From contig JBKDZP010000002.1 of assembly GCA_047971315.1 (NCBI GenBank), positions 1 through 64,000 of the forward strand: 64,000 bases of DNA. Reading direction: 5' to 3'. The notes beneath the pieces are model-generated. The model was not told the DNA's origin. It saw only the letters and a list, made by a program, of their open reading frames with translations, and made no database searches. The DNA is from JBKDZP01 sp047971315 (GTDB lineage Bacteria; Bacillota_I; Bacilli_A; RF39; UBA660). The position numbers and the translations under genes were made by a program. Positions 18,420 through 27,785 of this stretch are shown here, one piece after another. How positions within the stretch are numbered: the first letter of the stretch is position 1; each line of letters begins with the position of its first letter.

Positions 18420-18599
18420 GTGATAATTATTAAAGTTAAAATATTTGATGAAGGACATGAAAGTGATTTAGAAACAGCTATTAATGATTTTATTGAACAA
18501 AAAAAAGTTGAAGTTATTGATATTAAATATCAAGTAGCTGTAAGTGTATTTTCAGAAGAACAAGTATTTTGTTTTTCCGCAATGATTATTTATAATTAA
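18420..18599 (+). CDS. Cse60-like sporulation protein
   Basis: A 59-residue protein matching the small sporulation protein Cse60 (DUF2758): IKVKIFDEGHESDLE at the start and EEQVFCFSAMIIYN at the end. In Bacillus this gene is expressed in the mother cell under sigma-E; its function is unknown. The start is unusual. The family normally begins Met-Ile-Lys-Val-Lys, but the expected Met codon here is ATT (18426-18428), with AGGTGA just upstream. GTG at 18420 is the only standard start in frame and overlaps that SD. It is followed immediately by a terminator. Confidence 0.75.
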   Translation: MIIIKVKIFDEGHESDLETAINDFIEQKKVEVIDIKYQVAVSVFSEEQVFCFSAMIIYN

Positions 18600-18622
18600 A
18601 AAACATCGAAAGATGTTTTTTT
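18598..18622 (+). terminator. Terminator of the cse60-like gene
   Basis: AAAAAACATC pairs with GATGTTTTTT around a GAAA tetraloop, overlapping the stop codon. Confidence 0.85.
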
Positions 18623-18637
18623 AATTAATAAAATTTT

Positions 18638-18667
18638 TTGACATGATATTATCTGTATTTGTAATAT
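18638..18667 (+). promoter_or_regulatory. Promoter of clpC
   Basis: TTGACA (18638-18643) and TAATAT (18662-18667) with an 18-base spacer, about 85 bases before clpC. No CtsR heptad repeat (GGTCAAA pair) was seen. Confidence 0.5.
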
Positions 18668-18752
18668 ATTATATTTGGTACTGATTTTATGTTTAAAATA
18701 AATTATAAGTATCATTATAAGCATAGACTATTTATTAGAGAGGAAGATATAT

Positions 18753-21059
18753 ATGTTTGGTAATTTTACAGATGAAGCAAGAGAAATATTAAATGCATCA
18801 AAAATAGAAATGTCCGAGTTAAAGCATCCTTATATTGGGAGTGAACATTTATTATTATCTATTTTAAAAGATGATAATATTATTAGTAAACGTTTAAAAG
18901 AATACGGAATAAACTACTCTAAAGTTAAAAACGAAATGATAAATATAATTGGAGTAGGTAGCAGTGGTAGTGATTTATTTATTTATACACCTCTTCTTAA
19001 AAGAATTCTTGAAAACGCTATAATTGATAGTAAAGAAAATAATAATGGTGAAGTTACAATAAATCATTTATTTTCTAGTTTACTTGAAGAAGGTGAAGGT
19101 GTTGCCATTAGAGTTTTACTTGGACTAGGTGTCGACATTGATCAATTGTATAATGAATTTGTTTATAAAATAGCTCAACCAAAAAAAAGAAAAAATGGTA
19201 AAAAACTATTGTTGGAAGAATTAGGTAATGATTTAAATAAAAAAGCAATGGATGGTCAGTTAGATCCAGTAATTGGTCGTGATTTAGAAATAAAAAGATT
19301 ATTAGAAATTTTATCTAGAAGAACAAAAAATAATCCATTATTAATAGGGGATGCAGGCGTTGGCAAAACTGCTATCGTTGAAGAATTAAGTAGAATGATT
19401 GTAAGTGGAGAAGTTCCAATGGAACTTAGAAATAAAAGAATTATAAGCTTAGATATGGCAAGTGTAGTAGCTGGAACTAAGTATAGAGGTGAATTTGAAG
19501 ATAGAATGTATAAATTATTAAAGGAAATTGAAGATAATGATGATATCATTTTATTTATTGATGAAATTCATACACTAGTAGGAGCAGGTGGTGCTGAAGG
19601 AGCAATTGATGCATCAAATATTTTTAAACCAGCTTTAGCTAGGAATAAGGTTAAATGTATTGGTGCTACTACGACTAGTGAATATAAAAAATATATTGAA
19701 AAAGATAGTGCATTAGAAAGAAGATTTCAAAGGATATTTATAGAAAAACCAAATAAGGAAACTGTAAAAGAAATTTTAAATAAATTAAAAGGTATTTATG
19801 AAAAATATCATTTGGTATCTTTAGGTGATGAAATTATTGATTTAATTGTAAATTTATCTGAAAAATATATTCATGATAGAAATGAACCTGATAAATCAAT
19901 TGATATATTAGATGAAGTTTGTGCTAAAGTTAGTTTGAAAGAAACAAAAGAAATGAAAAAATATTATGAAATAAAAAGAAAAATTGAAGGTATTACTAAA
20001 CAAAAAAATGAATCAATCATTAAAAATGATTTTACTTTAGCATCAACACTAAAAGAAACAGAAAATAAATTACTTAGTGAAATTAATGATATTGAGTTAA
20101 ATTTATATAAGAAAATAAAAAAAGAAGTAACTGTAGATGATGTTGCGGAAGTTGTTTTTATGAAAACTAAAGTACCGGTTTTTGAATTATTAAATGATAA
20201 AAAAAAGGTTATTGTTGATTTGGAAAAAAAATTAAGAGAAAAGATATTAGGACAAGATAGAGCACTTGAAGAAATTTTATATATTGCTAAAAAGATTAAA
20301 TTAGGCTTTAGGGATAATAATAAATGTTATTCATTTATGTTTGTAGGACCTAGTGGTGTAGGTAAAACTGAATTAGCTAAATTATTTGGTAGTAGTATGG
20401 TAGGAGAAACTAATGTTATTAGATTAGATATGAGTGAATTTTCTGATTCTTCTTCATTAAGTAAGATAGTGGGAGCAAATCCTGGATATGTTGGATATGA
20501 TGATAATAAAAATATTTTAGAAGAAATCAGGAATAAACCTTTTTCGGTAGTTTTATTAGATGAGATTGAAAAGGCACATCCTAATGTAATAAATTTATTA
20601 TTTCAAATATTTGATGAAGGAAAATTAAAAGATAGTAACGGTAGGGAAATTTATTTTAATAATGCGATAATTATAATGACTTCTAATATTGGATTTTATG
20701 ATAAAAGTATTGGTTTTAATTCTCTAAAAGCTACCATTAATTCTAAATTAAAGGAAAATTTTTCACCACCTTTTATAAATAGAATTGATAATATTATAGT
20801 TTTTGAACCATTAAATGAAAAGAATATAATTAAGTTGATAAATTCTAAAATAAAAAAATTATATGAAAAGTACAATGATGTAAAAATAAAGATTAATAAT
20901 AATGTTATTAAGGAAATTTGTGATTTGTCAAATTATTCTGAGTTTGGTGCTAGACAAATAGACAAGATTATAAGTAAGAATTTAGATAATTTAATAATTG
21001 ATAAAATAATTAATGGTGAAAATATAATTAATGTAGACAGTATTAAATTAAAAATATAA
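18753..21059 (+). CDS. clpC: AAA+ unfoldase ClpC, Clp protease ATPase subunit
   Basis: A 768-residue Hsp100 ATPase that unfolds substrates for the ClpP peptidase or disaggregates them. Layout: Clp N-domain repeats (residues 1-140, EHLLLSILKD), first AAA+ module with Walker A GDAGVGKT (199-206), and a middle domain with a short UVR-like helical stretch (KRKIEGITKQKNESIIKND). The second AAA+ module has Walker A GPSGVGKT (532-539), followed by the D2-small domain. The length and insert place it with ClpC rather than ClpB. The usual ctsR-mcsA-mcsB partners are absent here. AGAGAGGAAG precedes the ATG. Confidence 0.93.
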   Translation: MFGNFTDEAREILNASKIEMSELKHPYIGSEHLLLSILKDDNIISKRLKEYGINYSKVKNEMINIIGVGSSGSDLFIYTPLLKRILENAIIDSKENNNGEVTINHLFSSLLEEGEGVAIRVLLGLGVDIDQLYNEFVYKIAQPKKRKNGKKLLLEELGNDLNKKAMDGQLDPVIGRDLEIKRLLEILSRRTKNNPLLIGDAGVGKTAIVEELSRMIVSGEVPMELRNKRIISLDMASVVAGTKYRGEFEDRMYKLLKEIEDNDDIILFIDEIHTLVGAGGAEGAIDASNIFKPALARNKVKCIGATTTSEYKKYIEKDSALERRFQRIFIEKPNKETVKEILNKLKGIYEKYHLVSLGDEIIDLIVNLSEKYIHDRNEPDKSIDILDEVCAKVSLKETKEMKKYYEIKRKIEGITKQKNESIIKNDFTLASTLKETENKLLSEINDIELNLYKKIKKEVTVDDVAEVVFMKTKVPVFELLNDKKKVIVDLEKKLREKILGQDRALEEILYIAKKIKLGFRDNNKCYSFMFVGPSGVGKTELAKLFGSSMVGETNVIRLDMSEFSDSSSLSKIVGANPGYVGYDDNKNILEEIRNKPFSVVLLDEIEKAHPNVINLLFQIFDEGKLKDSNGREIYFNNAIIIMTSNIGFYDKSIGFNSLKATINSKLKENFSPPFINRIDNIIVFEPLNEKNIIKLINSKIKKLYEKYNDVKIKINNNVIKEICDLSNYSEFGARQIDKIISKNLDNLIIDKIINGENIINVDSIKLKI

Positions 21060-21107
21060 TATTAGTATTTAATTATAAATAAAACAAAGATTAATAAAGG
21101 TGATTAT

Positions 21108-22427
21108 ATGATTGAAAAATTTAGATTAGTAGATAATGAGACAATTGTTTTTTATTTAAATTATAATTATGAGATTGGTGAAATAGGAGGTAGTAAAACT
21201 CCTATTTTGGACAATATAAAGACTATGATTCAAAAAATAAATTTTGAAGGTAAGAAAATAATACTGATGGTAGGAACTGTAGCTATTGCGACTTTAATGT
21301 TTACAGGAAGTGATTTTAAAGGAAATATTATTAATGATGTGAATGTTGATTATAATGTTCCTACTGTTGAAGAAATAGTTGATTTAGAAAACACTTCATT
21401 ATCTGAAAATATTATAGAAGAATTAGTTGAAGATTCAGTTATAAAAGAGGTAGTTGAGGATAATGTTTCTAATGGATTTGTGAATAATGAAAATATTGTA
21501 GTAAGTAAAATGAATAATCCTAATACATCTAGTAGTTCTAGTGTTAGTAGTGGTTCGATTAATAATCAAAATAGTACTGTATCAGACAGTCAAACAACTG
21601 GATTAGAAACTGTTGAAGAAGAAACTATTACTGAAGCTAAGACAATGGTTACAGTATATAGAAGTAATGGACAGATTATTAATATTGAATTAGAAGAATA
21701 TATTGTTGGGGTAGTAGCAGCTGAGATGCCAGCTTCATTTAATATTGAAGCACTAAAAGCTCAAGCAGTGGTTGCGAGAACCTATACTTTAAAAAGAATA
21801 AATAGTGGATTAAAGCTAACTGACACAGTGTCAACTCAAAGTTATATAGATATAGATCAAATGAAAACTATGTGGGGGTCTAGTTTTACACAGTATTATA
21901 ATAAAATTGTTGATTCTGTTTCACAAACTAGTGGAAAATATATTACATATAATGGACAATATATAGATGCGGTATATCATTCAACAAGTAATGGTTATAC
22001 TGAAGATTCAATAAGTGTTTGGGGTAATAGTGTTGCTTATTTAAAATCAGTTGAAAGTAGTTATGATATAAGTGCATCCTCTTATTTAAGAACCGAGACT
22101 AAAAGTTATAGTACAATTTTAGATATACTTGGAATTGAAATTAGTTCTGAAACATCAATTGAAATAGTAAATAGAAATGCAAGTGGTAGAGTAGTTGAAG
22201 TTAAGATTGATGGTAATACATATAGTGGAATTGACCTTAGGACTTTACTTGGCTTAAGATCTACTGATTTTGAAATTAGTTTTTTAGATGGTAATTTAGT
22301 TTTCACAACAAGAGGTTATGGTCATGGTGTAGGAATGAGTCAATATGGTGCAAACGGAATGGCTAATGCTGGATATTCATATTTAAATATATTACAACAT
22401 TATTATCAAGGAGTTACTATTCAATAA
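21108..22427 (+). CDS. SpoIID/LytB-domain membrane-anchored protein
   Basis: A 439-residue protein. Residues 1-50 are cytoplasmic, 51-67 form one membrane helix, 75-175 are an acidic and Ser/Thr/Asn-rich linker, and the SpoIID/LytB domain covers about 180-439. Domain hallmarks are LEEYIVGVVAAEMPASFNIEAL-type sequence, AQAVVARTYT, and the C-terminal RGYGHGVGMSQYGANGMA. SpoIID is a lytic transglycosylase that degrades septal peptidoglycan during engulfment; LytB forms enhance amidases. The long N-terminal region differs from Bacillus SpoIID, so the exact role is inferred. AAGGTGAT precedes ATG 21108. Confidence 0.88.
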   Translation: MIEKFRLVDNETIVFYLNYNYEIGEIGGSKTPILDNIKTMIQKINFEGKKIILMVGTVAIATLMFTGSDFKGNIINDVNVDYNVPTVEEIVDLENTSLSENIIEELVEDSVIKEVVEDNVSNGFVNNENIVVSKMNNPNTSSSSSVSSGSINNQNSTVSDSQTTGLETVEEETITEAKTMVTVYRSNGQIINIELEEYIVGVVAAEMPASFNIEALKAQAVVARTYTLKRINSGLKLTDTVSTQSYIDIDQMKTMWGSSFTQYYNKIVDSVSQTSGKYITYNGQYIDAVYHSTSNGYTEDSISVWGNSVAYLKSVESSYDISASSYLRTETKSYSTILDILGIEISSETSIEIVNRNASGRVVEVKIDGNTYSGIDLRTLLGLRSTDFEISFLDGNLVFTTRGYGHGVGMSQYGANGMANAGYSYLNILQHYYQGVTIQ

Positions 22428-22493
22428 ATTAAATTTGAATTTTTATTTATAATTCCAATGTTATTTTTTAAATAATTATTCAATAAAAAATGA

Positions 22494-22522
22494 TTGACAT
22501 ATTAAGCTATTATTAATATAAT
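22494..22522 (+). promoter_or_regulatory. Promoter of the valS T-box operon
   Basis: TTGACA (22494-22499) and TATAAT (22517-22522), both consensus, with a 17-base spacer just upstream of the T-box leader. Confidence 0.8.
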
Positions 22523-22540
22523 AAAGATATAAAAACAAAG

Positions 22541-22750
22541 AACAAGAGGAGTATAATATTTTAAGTTTATAGAAAGTTCGTGGTTGATGGAAACGAATAA
22601 CAAAAATATTAGAAGGTAGCTTATGAGTTGAATATCTGAAATTTAGTATGATATTTCGGTGGAAACCGTTATTTTCTTTAAGGTAATGATAATTACAAAT
22701 TAAGGTGGTACCACGAGCAATTCGTCCTTTATGGATGAATTTTTTTTTTG
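22541..22750 (+). promoter_or_regulatory. T-box riboswitch, valine-type, with terminator
   Basis: The T-box motif AAGGTGGTACCACG lies at 22702-22715. It is followed by a terminator stem (AATTCGTCC 22719-22727 with GGATGAATT 22733-22741) and a T-run. Stem I can be traced: AGTA, then an arm at about 22553-22561 pairing with AAAATATTA near 22603-22611. This places the specifier loop at GAAGGTAGC with GTA (Val) at 22616-22618. Uncharged tRNA-Val pairing would stabilise the antiterminator and allow transcription of the HD-protein and valS genes. The specifier agrees with the downstream synthetase. Confidence 0.9.
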
Positions 22751-22759
22751 GAGGGATTT

Positions 22760-23518
22760 ATGATAGATTTTAATAAATGTATTGAATTATTTAACGAATA
22801 TATTAAAAATTATGATAAGAAAGAGTTTAATATTAAACTAAAAATTGATCATACTTTTAGAGTAGTTAATTTTTGTGAAAAGATAGCAAAATCATTAAAT
22901 TTAAGTGAAGAAGATATAGTGCTTGCTAAAGTAATAGGACTTTTACATGATATAGGAAGATTTGAACAATTTACTAAATATAGAACTTTTAGTGATATTA
23001 AATCTATTGATCATGCATCACTTGGAATTGAAATATTAAAAGAAAATAATTACATATCTAAATATGTTGAAGATATTGAACTACAAAAAGTTGTTTTAAT
23101 TGCTGTAGATAATCATAATAAGATTAAAATAGAAGACAATTTAAACAAAATATATTTATTATTTTCAAAAATAGTTAGAGATGCTGATAAATTAGATATT
23201 TTAGATTTGTATAAAATTGGAGATTTGAAGATAGACGAAACTGAAGGTGTAATAAGTGATAAAGTTTATTTTAGTATTATAAATGAATTAATTATTAATA
23301 AAAATGATTGTATAAATAAAATAGATTTTGATTTAGTTAGTGCTAGTTATATATATGATTTTAATTTTGGCTATAGTTATATTTATATAAGTGAAAATAA
23401 TAGTATAATATGGATTATTGATGAACTAATTAAATATTGTAAAACTGAAGTAAATAAGTTAAATGAAATAAAAGAAAAAATAAATAATTATATGGAAAAG
23501 AGGAAATTTATATGTTAG
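22760..23518 (+). CDS. HD-domain phosphohydrolase, unknown substrate
   Basis: A 252-residue protein with an HD metal-binding set: His31, the HD doublet His63-Asp64 (LLHDIGRFEQ), a later DNHNK, and RDADKLD with the distal aspartate. Such proteins hydrolyse phosphate esters of nucleotides or signalling molecules. It sits first after the valine T-box and overlaps valS by 7 bases, so it is translated with valS and regulated by tRNA-Val charging. GGAGG at 22750-22754 supports ATG 22760. Why an HD enzyme is in a synthetase operon is not clear from the sequence. Confidence 0.85.
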   Translation: MIDFNKCIELFNEYIKNYDKKEFNIKLKIDHTFRVVNFCEKIAKSLNLSEEDIVLAKVIGLLHDIGRFEQFTKYRTFSDIKSIDHASLGIEILKENNYISKYVEDIELQKVVLIAVDNHNKIKIEDNLNKIYLLFSKIVRDADKLDILDLYKIGDLKIDETEGVISDKVYFSIINELIINKNDCINKIDFDLVSASYIYDFNFGYSYIYISENNSIIWIIDELIKYCKTEVNKLNEIKEKINNYMEKRKFIC

Positions 23519-26079
23519 ATACAAAATATAATCATAAGGAAATAGAAAAAGACAAATATGAAAATTGGAAAAAACAAGGATATTTTGAATCAGGTTATTT
23601 ATCTAAAAAACCATTTTCAATTGTGATTCCACCACCAAATGTTACAGGGAAATTACATTTAGGTCATGCTTGGGATACAACTTTACAAGATATTGTAATT
23701 AGATATAAAAGAATGGATGGATTTGATGCTTTATGGTTACCTGGTATGGATCATGCTGGGATAGCAACTCAATCAAAAGTTGATAAAAAGTTAAAAGAAC
23801 AAGGAACAAATCCTCGTTTAATGCAAAGAGATGAATGGCTAAAAAAAGCATGGGAGTGGAAAGAAGAATATGCTTTAAATATACATGAACAATGGTCTAA
23901 ACTAGGATTATCTCTAGACTATACTAAAGAAAGATTTACTTTAGATGCCGGATTATCAGATGCAGTTAAAAAAGTGTTTGTTGATTTATATAATGAAGGA
24001 TTAATTTATCGAGGAGAAAGAATAATAAACTGGGATCCAGTTGCAATGACAGCTTTATCAAATGAAGAAGTTATTTATAAAGATGATGAGGGAGCTTTTT
24101 ATCATTTAAAATATATGATAGAAGGAACAAATGAATATTTAGAAGTTGCTACAACACGACTTGAAACTTTATTTGGAGACACAGCTCTTGCAGTTAATCC
24201 AAATGATAAAAGATTTAATAAATATATTGGTAAAAATGTAATTTTACCAATTGTTAATAAATTAATTCCTGTTATAGGAGATGAATATGCTGATCCTGAA
24301 TTTGGAACAGGTGTAGTTAAAATAACTCCTGCTCATGATCCAAATGATTTTGAAGTTGGAAATCGTCATAATTTAGAAAGAATTGTGGTAATAAATAAAG
24401 ATGCAACAATGAATGAAAATGCATTTAACTATTGTGGAATGGATAGGATTGATTGTCGAAAAAAATTAGTTTTAGATTTAGAAGCTCTTGGATTATTAGT
24501 TAAAGTAGAAAAAATGATTCATAGCGTAGGTCATTCAGAACGTAGTGATGCTATTGTTGAACCATATCTTTCAAAACAATGGTTTGTGAAGATGAGACCA
24601 TTAGCAGATAGAGTTTTAGAAAATCAAAAAGATAAAAATAATAAAGTTAATTTTGTACCAACTAGATACGAAAAAGTAATGAATCATTGGATGGAAATTA
24701 CATATGATTGGTGTATTTCACGTCAATTGTGGTGGGGACATCAAATACCAGCATGGTACAAAGGTGATGAAATGTATGTTGGCGAAAAAGCTCCAGAAGA
24801 AGATGGTTGGATTCAAGACGCTGATGTTTTAGATACATGGTTTAGTTCAGCTTTATGGCCATTTTCAACTTTAGGTTGGCCAAATAAAAGTGAATTACTT
24901 GAGAGATATTATCCAAATGACTGTTTAGTTACAGGATATGATATAATACCTTTTTGGGTTAATCGAATGACTTTTCAAGGATTACATTTTACTAATACAA
25001 GACCATTTAAAGACTGTTTAATTCACGGATTAATTAGAGATAAAGATGGAAGGAAAATGAGTAAATCTTTAGGAAATGGTGTAGATCCAATGGAAGTTAT
25101 TGAAGAATATGGAACTGATGCATTAAGATTTTTCTTAGCAACTTCTTCATCGATAGGAATGGATTTAAGATATGATGAAGAAAAGGTAAGAGCTGCTTGG
25201 AATTTTATAAACAAATTATGGAATGCTTCTCGTTTTGTATTACTAAGTATTGAAGAGTTTGATATGGACAATTATAATTTAGATAATTTAGGTATAACAG
25301 ATAAATGGATAATAACTAAATTGAATAATACCATTTTAAATGTAAGAAAACATATGGATAAATATGATTTCAATGTAGTTGGAACTGAACTTTATAATTT
25401 TGTTTGGAATGACTTTTGTGATTGGTATATTGAATTTTCTAAAATAAATCAAAATAATACTACAAAATCAGTATTAATTTATTGTTTAACAAACATTTTA
25501 AAAATGTTACATCCTTTTATGCCATTTGTTACAGAAGAAATATATTTGATGCTACCAGCAATAAATACTTCAATTATGGTTAGTTCTTATCCTATTTATA
25601 AAAATACAGAAATATTTGTAACTGATATTGATGATATTATAGATTTAATTACTAAAATTAGAAAAGAAAAAGTAACAAAAAATATTGGTAAAAATTTTAA
25701 ATTAGTTTATGAAGATAGTTTAATATATGAAAATATAAATTTGATAGCTAAATTAATTAAATTAGACACTAGCGATATTTTAAATAAGAATGATTTTATT
25801 AATAATGATAATTATACAAATGTTGATATTAGTTTTAAAGATAGTATAATAACAATTTATTATGATGGTAGTATGAATAAAGAAGTTGAAATTAGTAATT
25901 TATTAAAAGAAAAAGAAAGATTAGAAGTTTCTATTGGAAGAAGAAATAATTTACTTAATAATGTTAATTATGTAAGTAAAGCACCACAAAGTTTAGTAGA
26001 ACAAGAAAAGAAAATATTAATTACTGAACAGCAAGATTTAGAAATAGTATTAAATCGTCTAAATGATTTAAATAATTAA
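23512..26079 (+). CDS. valS: Valyl-tRNA synthetase
   Basis: An 855-residue class I synthetase that charges tRNA-Val. The HIGH-type motif is HLGH at residues 49-52 (PPPNVTGKLHLGH). The CP1 editing domain is present (TTRLETLFGDTA and GTGVVKITPAHDPND). KMSKS is at 515-519, followed by the anticodon-binding domain and a C-terminal coiled-coil arm (last 65 residues, EKERLEVSIGRRNN). Length is typical of bacterial ValRS. It overlaps the HD gene and is under T-box control. Confidence 0.97.
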   Translation: MLDTKYNHKEIEKDKYENWKKQGYFESGYLSKKPFSIVIPPPNVTGKLHLGHAWDTTLQDIVIRYKRMDGFDALWLPGMDHAGIATQSKVDKKLKEQGTNPRLMQRDEWLKKAWEWKEEYALNIHEQWSKLGLSLDYTKERFTLDAGLSDAVKKVFVDLYNEGLIYRGERIINWDPVAMTALSNEEVIYKDDEGAFYHLKYMIEGTNEYLEVATTRLETLFGDTALAVNPNDKRFNKYIGKNVILPIVNKLIPVIGDEYADPEFGTGVVKITPAHDPNDFEVGNRHNLERIVVINKDATMNENAFNYCGMDRIDCRKKLVLDLEALGLLVKVEKMIHSVGHSERSDAIVEPYLSKQWFVKMRPLADRVLENQKDKNNKVNFVPTRYEKVMNHWMEITYDWCISRQLWWGHQIPAWYKGDEMYVGEKAPEEDGWIQDADVLDTWFSSALWPFSTLGWPNKSELLERYYPNDCLVTGYDIIPFWVNRMTFQGLHFTNTRPFKDCLIHGLIRDKDGRKMSKSLGNGVDPMEVIEEYGTDALRFFLATSSSIGMDLRYDEEKVRAAWNFINKLWNASRFVLLSIEEFDMDNYNLDNLGITDKWIITKLNNTILNVRKHMDKYDFNVVGTELYNFVWNDFCDWYIEFSKINQNNTTKSVLIYCLTNILKMLHPFMPFVTEEIYLMLPAINTSIMVSSYPIYKNTEIFVTDIDDIIDLITKIRKEKVTKNIGKNFKLVYEDSLIYENINLIAKLIKLDTSDILNKNDFINNDNYTNVDISFKDSIITIYYDGSMNKEVEISNLLKEKERLEVSIGRRNNLLNNVNYVSKAPQSLVEQEKKILITEQQDLEIVLNRLNDLNN

Positions 26080-26150
26080 ATTTTATTAAAACAAGATAAA
26101 TCAACTTTTCACTTTTTATAAAATTCATATCCTATATTAGGAGGTGAATT

Positions 26151-27206
26151 ATGAATAATTTAGGAATAGCTAATGATTTTAATATTTATACATTAAATGA
26201 CCATACTCAAAGTAATACAGATTCAGAAGGTAGAGTAGCTGTTGCTGGTAATGCTACATATAATAATTATAGTATAGGTAGTGTACTTCCAGTTTCTTTA
26301 ACTAGATTTGATTTAGTAGTTGGAGGATCAATGAATATTACATCAGGTACTAATTTTAGTGGTAATAGTGCTATTAGTTCTTTAGCTAATGTTATAACTT
26401 ATACAATGACTAATAATAATGGTGTATTGCCACAACCTATGGAAGCAACTCCAATTGATTTTGAAACAACAAATGATTATTTAAGATGTGTATCAGCTGG
26501 ATGGGCTATTTTAATTCCAAATGGTACAGCTGAAGTTGAATTTGGTACTTTAACACTTACAGGTACAGATGCTAGTTTAAATATATTTACAATTAATGGT
26601 AATAATATTGCAGGTTCTGGTTTTGAATTACAAGATTTAAGTGGAATAGATATAGTTTCACCACTTGGATCGACAAATTTGATAAATATAAGTGGAGATA
26701 ATTTTGGATTTGGTAGTTTTCAAATATTCAGAAATGGTGTAGCAGCAACTGGAGATGATGGTAAATTTATTTTATGGAATTTATTTGAAGTAACAACTTT
26801 ACTTACTTGTACTACATCTGTTAAGGGTGCATTACTTGGACCATATGCATCATATGTATCAGGTTCTACTAATATTGAGGGTAATTTAATAGTATATGAT
26901 TTAAGTGGAGCAATTGAAGCTCATAATTATTTGTTTGAGGGAACTCTACCAGTAGTTTGTGTTGGTAATGGACGACAACAAGCAATAAATGATTTGATTG
27001 AGTCAGTTGCGTTAGAACAAACTGCATTAGCACATATAATTAATGCTGAGGGAGAAAAAATACAACAAATACTAGCAAGCAATCCAACAATTAATGAAAT
27101 GATTAAAGTTAATAAATCGGTTAAAAAAACAATAAATTCAATTATTAGATTAGAAAATATATTAAATAGTAAATTATCTTTATTTGATTGTATTAAATGT
27201 ATTTAA
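26151..27206 (+). CDS. Choice-of-anchor A surface protein with C-terminal NAEGEK-motif domain
   Basis: A 351-residue protein. Residues 1-265 match the choice-of-anchor A adhesin-like domain (FNIYTLNDHTQSNTDSEGR, then VAVAGNATYNNYSIG), a beta-rich, Gly/Asn/Thr-rich fold. Residues 280-345 form a helical domain with SVALEQTALAHIINAEGEKI followed by a second helix pair (SVKKTINSIIRLE). The same helical domain ends the two neighbouring proteins. No signal peptide, sortase signal or membrane helix is visible, which suits a protein assembled from the mother-cell cytoplasm onto a spore. That location is inferred from similar motifs in Firmicutes spore-surface proteins. AGGAGGTGA precedes the ATG. Confidence 0.75.
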   Translation: MNNLGIANDFNIYTLNDHTQSNTDSEGRVAVAGNATYNNYSIGSVLPVSLTRFDLVVGGSMNITSGTNFSGNSAISSLANVITYTMTNNNGVLPQPMEATPIDFETTNDYLRCVSAGWAILIPNGTAEVEFGTLTLTGTDASLNIFTINGNNIAGSGFELQDLSGIDIVSPLGSTNLINISGDNFGFGSFQIFRNGVAATGDDGKFILWNLFEVTTLLTCTTSVKGALLGPYASYVSGSTNIEGNLIVYDLSGAIEAHNYLFEGTLPVVCVGNGRQQAINDLIESVALEQTALAHIINAEGEKIQQILASNPTINEMIKVNKSVKKTINSIIRLENILNSKLSLFDCIKCI

Positions 27207-27214
27207 ATAAAATT

Positions 27215-27243
27215 AAAACCTTTAAAGTAATTTAAAGGTTTTA
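27215..27243 (+). terminator. Terminator of the choice-of-anchor A gene
   Basis: A perfect 12-base stem, AAAACCTTTAAA with its complement, around a 4-base loop. Confidence 0.8.
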
Positions 27244-27270
27244 TTATATCTTTTAATAATTTAAATTGTA

Positions 27271-27312
27271 AAAAAACATCTAACTTATTTTTAATTATAA
27301 AAGTTAGATGTT
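27271..27312 (-). terminator. Reverse-strand terminator
   Basis: AACATCTAACTT (27275-27286) pairs with 27301-27312. On the reverse strand it is followed by a T-run (27276-27271). Confidence 0.6.
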
Positions 27313-27325
27313 GGATTAATAAAAC

Positions 27326-27362
27326 AAATGCTTTTGATATTTTAAAATCAAAGGTATTTTTT
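27326..27362. terminator. Hairpin between converging genes
   Basis: A 13-base stem (27326-27338 with 27347-27359, two G-T pairs) with Ts on the forward side. It probably ends transcription of the reverse-strand NAEGEK gene together with the 27271-27312 hairpin. Confidence 0.5.
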
Positions 27363-27380
27363 AAAATATTTACTAAATTA

Positions 27381-27674
27381 CTAAGCTGATGTTACAACAT
27401 CGCATTCATCACATAAACATGAACTAAATAATTCTAATTTTCCTTGAAGTATAGTTTCAAGTCTTGTTATTGAATTAATCATTGATTGAACAGATGCATT
27501 AATTGCTAAAAGTTCTTCATTTGAAGTTGCTAAAACAAGAGCTGCTTGAATTTTTTCTCCTTCAGCATTGATTATGTGGGAAAGTCCTGTTTGTTCTAAT
27601 GCTACTGATTCAATGATATCAGTGATGGCTTCACATCTAGTTACATCACTAGGTACAATTATTGGCATTGACAT
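27381..27674 (-). CDS. Small NAEGEK-motif protein, probable spore-surface component
   Basis: A 97-residue protein made almost only of the shared helical domain: DIIESVALEQTGLSHIINAE, then GEKIQAAL, then the second half with ASVQSMINSITRLETIL. It ends with a short Cys cluster (SSCLCDECD) that could form disulfides or bind metal. No signal peptide. AGGAGG precedes the ATG on the reverse strand. It lies between two larger proteins that carry the same domain, which suggests co-assembly. Function is inferred from the family context (spore or surface proteins of Firmicutes), not shown. Confidence 0.75.
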   Translation of the reverse strand: MSMPIIVPSDVTRCEAITDIIESVALEQTGLSHIINAEGEKIQAALVLATSNEELLAINASVQSMINSITRLETILQGKLELFSSCLCDECDVVTSA

Positions 27675-27785
27675 AAATTATTCCTCCTTTTTTTTATTAT
27701 ATGCATTAAATTAAACAGTGGCAATGACAATAATTTATAATAACAAAATAAAAATTTCAGCATATAATAGTGTAGTGGTGATGTA

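Noticed and set aside
18753..21059. ClpB instead of ClpC
   Set aside because: The middle region is short, without the long ClpB coiled-coil, and the length of 768 residues fits ClpC.
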